In this document: positions 22,401 to 24,995 of the stretch, piece after piece
Numbering within the stretch: the first letter of the stretch is position 1
Layout of the letters: the number at the start of each line of letters is the position of its first letter
DNA from: JBBSEZ01 sp038239195
GTDB taxonomy: Bacteria; Planctomycetota; Planctomycetia; Gemmatales; Gemmataceae
Direction: 5' to 3'
DNA: 24,995 bases
Assembly: GCA_038239195.1 (NCBI GenBank)
Contig: JBBSEZ010000101.1
Location: 1-24,995, forward strand
The notes under the pieces: generated by a model
Databases searched by the model: none
The model's input: only the letters and a program-made list of their open reading frames with translations
What the model was told of the DNA's origin: nothing
Position numbers and translations under genes: made by a program

Positions 22401-24899
22401 GTGCAGCTCCACTTCGAGCGGCAGGGCTGGCCGGACGTCGTCATCCTCATCGACGATTCGCAGAGCATGTCGGCGCTGGACTCTTTCCGCGACGAGCGCG
22501 TCAAGAAGTACGCCGACGAGCTGGCAGCGAAGGGGAAGTTGTCCGAAGAGACCGACCTGAAGAAGGAGAAGGACGCCCTGGAGGACGAGCTCCACGGGCT
22601 GGAGAAGGGCGGCACGACGTTGCCTCGGGAGAAGGAGGAGCGCCTGGCCCTGGTGCGCGCGGAGCTCGACGAGAGGAAGCGGCTGGACGACGCCCTGTCG
22701 CGGCGCATCGACCTGACCCCGGCGGAGCGGCTGCGCCTCATCAAGGCGCTGCTCACCAGGGGCCCGCAGGGCGACTGGCTGACGCAGCTCCTCAGCAAGC
22801 GCAAGGTGCGCGTCCACGTCTATCGGTGTGCGAGCAAGGCCCACCGGGTGGCCTCCCTGACGGAGAGCAAGGACGTGGAGAAGGGGCTGGCGGAGCTGAA
22901 CAAGCTGGAGGCCAGCAACACGCACAACTCGAGCCAGCTCGGCGCCGCGGTGCGGCAGGTGCTCAACGACTTCCGCGGCTCGTCGCTCTCGGCGATCGTC
23001 ATGCTGACGGACGGGGTCACGACCGAGGGCGAAGACCTGCTCAAGGTGTCCAAGCACGCCGCGCAGCAGGGGGTGCCGCTCTACTTCGTCGGGGTGGGCG
23101 ATGCGCAGGAACTGCGCGACGTCTACTTGCACGACCTGACGATGCCGGACGCGGTCCTGGTCAACGACCGCGTCATCATGGACCTGAAGATCACGGCCCA
23201 GGGCTACACCGAGCCGCTCGACGTGCCGGTCACGCTCTCGGTGCGCGGGACGCTGCGCAAGAAGCTGGGTCGGGCGGACCTGACGCCCGACGAGCGCGCG
23301 CGGGCCGACAGCGGCAAGCTGAAGGCGGACGACAAGGGGCTGTTCGAGGTGGAGCGCGAGAAGCCGGAGACCAGGCTGGTGACCAAGGTCGTGCGGGTGT
23401 CGCCGGGCAAGACGGAAAAGATCAGCTTCGAGCACCAGGCGGCCGAGGCGGGGGAGTTCGCCTACGAAATGCGGGCGGCCGAGCAGGCGGGGGAGGTGAA
23501 GAAGGACAACAACAAGATCGAGCGGGCGGTCTCGGTGCGCGAGCCGGACCCGATCAAGGTGCTGTACGTCGAGGGCTACCGGCGCTACGAGTACCACTAC
23601 CTGAAGACGCTGCTGGGGCGCGAGAGCGATCGCATCAAGGGAAACAAGAGCATCACGCTGAAGGTGTGGCTGCAAGACGCCGACAAGGAGTTCGCGGAAC
23701 AGGAAAAGCACGCGCTGCCGGACTTCCCCAACAAGGAAGAGTTGATGCGGTACAACGTGGTGATCCTGGGCGACGTCGATCCGGCGCCGGACGGCGAGAA
23801 CCGGATGAAAGAGCACCTGCGCGACCTGGCGGAGTTCGTCGAAAAGGGCGGGGGGCTGTTGATGCTCGCCGGCGAGCGCTTCTCGCCGCGCGCCTACCGC
23901 AACTCGCCGTTGAAGAACGTGATGCCGATCGACGTTGCCCCCGGCGCCGAGGACGAGGACGACGGCGGGATCGTGGAGAGCTACCGGCCGGAGCTGACGC
24001 CCATCGGCCAGCTGCACCCGATCTTCCGCTTTCACACCGACGAGAAGGAGAGCGCCGAGGTCTGGGGCCGCCTGAAAGAGCTGTTCTGGTACTCGACCGG
24101 CTACGAGCCGAAGCGGGCCGCGGAGGTGCTGGCTATCCACCCGAAGGCGAAGGCGAGCGGTAAGAGAGGGGAGGCGGGAGAGCGGCAGCCGCTGGTGGTG
24201 CAGCAGTTCGTCGGGGCCGGGCGGGTGATGTTCTTTGGCTTCAACGAGACGTGGCGGTGGAACTGGCGCGAGGACCAGCTGCAGTACAACGAGTTCTGGC
24301 TGCGGACGGTGCGCTATCTGGGGATCAAGCGGCAGGGGCGGGTCGATCTGCGGCTGGACCGGCAAGGGGAATACCGGCGCGGGGACCCGATCAAGATCAC
24401 GGTGCGCTTCCCCGACGACGCCCCGGCCCCGCCGACCGACACCAAGGTGAAAGTGTTGGTGGAGCGCCGGCCGTTGGGGCGCGCCGGGGACGCCAGCGTG
24501 AGCTCCATCGAGGTGGGCCACCTGACCGGCAGCCGCGCGTCGTACGAGGCGCTGCTGACCCAGACGCCCGTGGGCGAGTACAAGTTCTACCTGACGCGCC
24601 CGACGGTCCCCTCGCCGCAGCCGCGTGCCGAGTGCAAGGTGTTGCCGCCGCCGGGGGAGATGGAGCAGGTTCGCATGAACCAACCGGAGATGGAACAGGC
24701 CGCCGCGGAGTCGCGCGGCAAGTTCTACCTGCTGCCAGACGCGGACCGCCTGATCGACGAGCTGCCGGCGGGGAATCGAGTGACCGTCCGCGCGCCGGGG
24801 GCGCCCAGCATCCTGTGGAACAGCATCCTGCTCTTCCTCCTGGCGCTGGGGCTGCTCACGACAGAATGGCTTTTGCGCAAGCAAAAGAACCTGTTATAG
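19461..24899 (+). CDS. Large membrane protein: BatA/vWA protein fused to a second vWA and GATase-like protein
   Basis: This 1812-residue chain looks like two proteins joined. The first half has an N-terminal BatA-type membrane region (residues 5-90, with SVPIIIHLLNRRRFK), a vWA domain with D121, S123 and S125 (DGSFS) and ITDMQ, then a GATase-like region at about 390-510. Helices at about 813-835 and 855-878 close it. The second half has helices at about 929-948 and 957-980, a second vWA domain (DDSQS near 997, LTDG later) interrupted by a charged helical stretch at about 1015-1085, and a class-I-glutamine-amidotransferase-like domain from about 1362 (KVLYVEGYRRYEYHYLK). A final helix at 1785-1805 is followed by a basic tail. 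ATG 19461 has GGGAG directly against it; GTG 19470 would give better spacing. No stop or frameshift separates the halves. Confidence 0.85.
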   Translation: MAPVLLALFAIVFETPLAAAAIAGGAVSVPIIIHLLNRRRFKVVVWAAMRFLLAAQRKNSRRMRIEQLLLLVVRCLVLLLLVLAMLAVTPWAEAVWRWANPSGGKALATGGQRTHKIIVVDGSFSMGLKTNNQTAFERARAMAEKLVLEGAGGDGFSVVLMAAPPRRIVAEPSENADKVAGEVRRLRLTHGNSDLEATFSTVASMLAATPGKFPAREVYFITDMQKASWTSRREEELKEALDVFKKEKARAIFIDVGQEGAQNFAVVDLKLSEPVATSGRPVAFLVTIRNFARPRKEDKEKPPSVNVRLFAGRARAKDADPKLDLGKLTQIGEKTIKVEPGAQTVSFAHRFPATGDYVVQARINQGAPDAQELDDVRSAIVSVKDKVPVMLVNGKPAPLAFDRATEWLRMALFPYEEGEQVPASVTPRPRVVSPAQFAVENFANLADYDCVFLCDVPRFTSVEAGRLEAHVRRGGSVVFCMGDNVDFGAYNELFFKRGAELMPARLVGKQPASASSIYRFALGSEGDREPPLKAFAAPGAREHLLSPRIARFVTVEAPSAARGIGVPRTILSLVRESVPGVSPKAEDAKMAPGGPAILEWRPPLTAVERAVTGNEKGRAVPRMRGRVVLITMTVNADWNNWPPSRAYPPLMNELLDFATAARLREQAFAVGEPIELFLPASASKAHAVLELPRDPLEKPEDRRDDLTRKVPAQPLGDSNVLRWTGTDVRGVYKLTVGQDPREHLFAVNVPAHGDDPQDSESDPERTTAEKLQATCKEIDLQVVSDLGEIKRRALGEGETAEIVHVPQGPPLARYFLLAVLALVLFEVVLAWQFGHYSSASAVGAEGVRPLVGAKRWAMIAAPIVLFGALAVVGFVLLHDAVTGDFLRFLPEWARSLVERAMGVPPPAPGEGSHWRLEYRSYFWDAKSDPWLVGGLAVLATALVVAIYANEGQKQGIGFRTLLVTLRLGLLFLVLGVFLPQVQLHFERQGWPDVVILIDDSQSMSALDSFRDERVKKYADELAAKGKLSEETDLKKEKDALEDELHGLEKGGTTLPREKEERLALVRAELDERKRLDDALSRRIDLTPAERLRLIKALLTRGPQGDWLTQLLSKRKVRVHVYRCASKAHRVASLTESKDVEKGLAELNKLEASNTHNSSQLGAAVRQVLNDFRGSSLSAIVMLTDGVTTEGEDLLKVSKHAAQQGVPLYFVGVGDAQELRDVYLHDLTMPDAVLVNDRVIMDLKITAQGYTEPLDVPVTLSVRGTLRKKLGRADLTPDERARADSGKLKADDKGLFEVEREKPETRLVTKVVRVSPGKTEKISFEHQAAEAGEFAYEMRAAEQAGEVKKDNNKIERAVSVREPDPIKVLYVEGYRRYEYHYLKTLLGRESDRIKGNKSITLKVWLQDADKEFAEQEKHALPDFPNKEELMRYNVVILGDVDPAPDGENRMKEHLRDLAEFVEKGGGLLMLAGERFSPRAYRNSPLKNVMPIDVAPGAEDEDDGGIVESYRPELTPIGQLHPIFRFHTDEKESAEVWGRLKELFWYSTGYEPKRAAEVLAIHPKAKASGKRGEAGERQPLVVQQFVGAGRVMFFGFNETWRWNWREDQLQYNEFWLRTVRYLGIKRQGRVDLRLDRQGEYRRGDPIKITVRFPDDAPAPPTDTKVKVLVERRPLGRAGDASVSSIEVGHLTGSRASYEALLTQTPVGEYKFYLTRPTVPSPQPRAECKVLPPPGEMEQVRMNQPEMEQAAAESRGKFYLLPDADRLIDELPAGNRVTVRAPGAPSILWNSILLFLLALGLLTTEWLLRKQKNLL

Positions 24900-24919
24900 T
24901 CGAGAATGGTTTGGCGTGC

Positions 24920-24937
24920 GGGGGTCCTTAAACCCCC
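24920..24937 (+). terminator. Possible hairpin after the vWA gene
   Basis: Six-base arms GGGGGT and ACCCCC with a six-base loop lie about 20 bases after the stop codon. No T-run follows on the plus strand, and the sequence soon degenerates into C/G runs, so a terminator role is weakly supported. Confidence 0.25.
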
Positions 24938-24954
24938 GGTTAAAGGCACAAAAA

Positions 24955-24995
24955 GGGGGGGTAGTGCCCCCCCCGCCCCGCTTGGGCCCCAACGC
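24955..24995. other. Low-complexity contig end
   Basis: Runs of G then C with few other bases resemble the degenerate sequence at the left end. No feature is readable here. Confidence 0.6.

Noticed and set aside
20442..24884. Very long open frame (1480 codons) on the minus strand opposite the vWA gene
   Set aside because: The plus strand encodes clear membrane, vWA and GATase-like motifs. The opposite frame is arginine-, glutamine- and valine-rich without domains, as expected for the mirror of a GC-rich gene.

Overview
This window is a GC-rich bacterial contig that most resembles a planctomycete, probably of the Gemmata group. That reading is an inference from gene content and style: caa3-type oxidase genes with long charged insertions, a moxR / DUF58 / double-vWA cluster, large PQQ-propeller proteins, and several families of intergenic palindromes. 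No rRNA or tRNA gene is visible. Both ends (about 1-118 and 24955-24995) are almost pure C/G and look like low-quality contig ends rather than biology.

Left part (167-11643, all on the minus strand). This is one long respiratory operon, transcribed right to left: a diheme cytochrome c lipoprotein, CoxB (subunit II), CoxA (subunit I), CtaA/Cox15 (heme A synthase), CtaB (heme O synthase), CoxC (subunit III), a small subunit IV, an SCO1-DUF420 fusion for copper delivery and oxidase maturation, a small membrane protein with a CPSC motif, and a Tat-exported, histidine-rich protein of unknown function with an internal duplication. Together they supply the core subunits, heme O/A synthesis, copper loading and the likely electron donor of an A2-type heme-copper oxidase. 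The cytochrome c, CoxB and CoxC each carry a long hydrophilic insertion. Where neighbouring genes of the operon are more than about 50 bp apart, a palindrome lies directly behind the upstream stop codon. A candidate sigma-70-like promoter precedes the cytochrome c gene.

Middle (11644-11997). A divergent intergenic region separates the two halves. It holds the candidate promoter and an imperfect inverted repeat.

Right part (11998-24899, all on the plus strand). First comes a 60-residue membrane protein. Next is a large exported PQQ-type beta-propeller protein whose reading frame is broken by a single in-frame amber codon at 12713-12715. After it lie a MoxR-family AAA+ ATPase with an N-terminal zinc-ribbon-like segment, a two-gene toxin-antitoxin-like pair, a DUF58 protein, and an 1812-residue membrane protein that joins a BatA/vWA protein and a second vWA/glutamine-amidotransferase-like protein in one chain. 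MoxR, DUF58 and vWA proteins normally act together as a chaperone-like system for envelope or metal-dependent complexes. The toxin-antitoxin-like pair sits inside that set and looks like an insertion.

The points most worth a second look are the shared insertions across one oxidase complex, the stop-codon-adjacent palindromes, an 8-bp repeat array read through as the N-terminus of CtaA, the amber codon in the propeller gene, and the double-vWA fusion.
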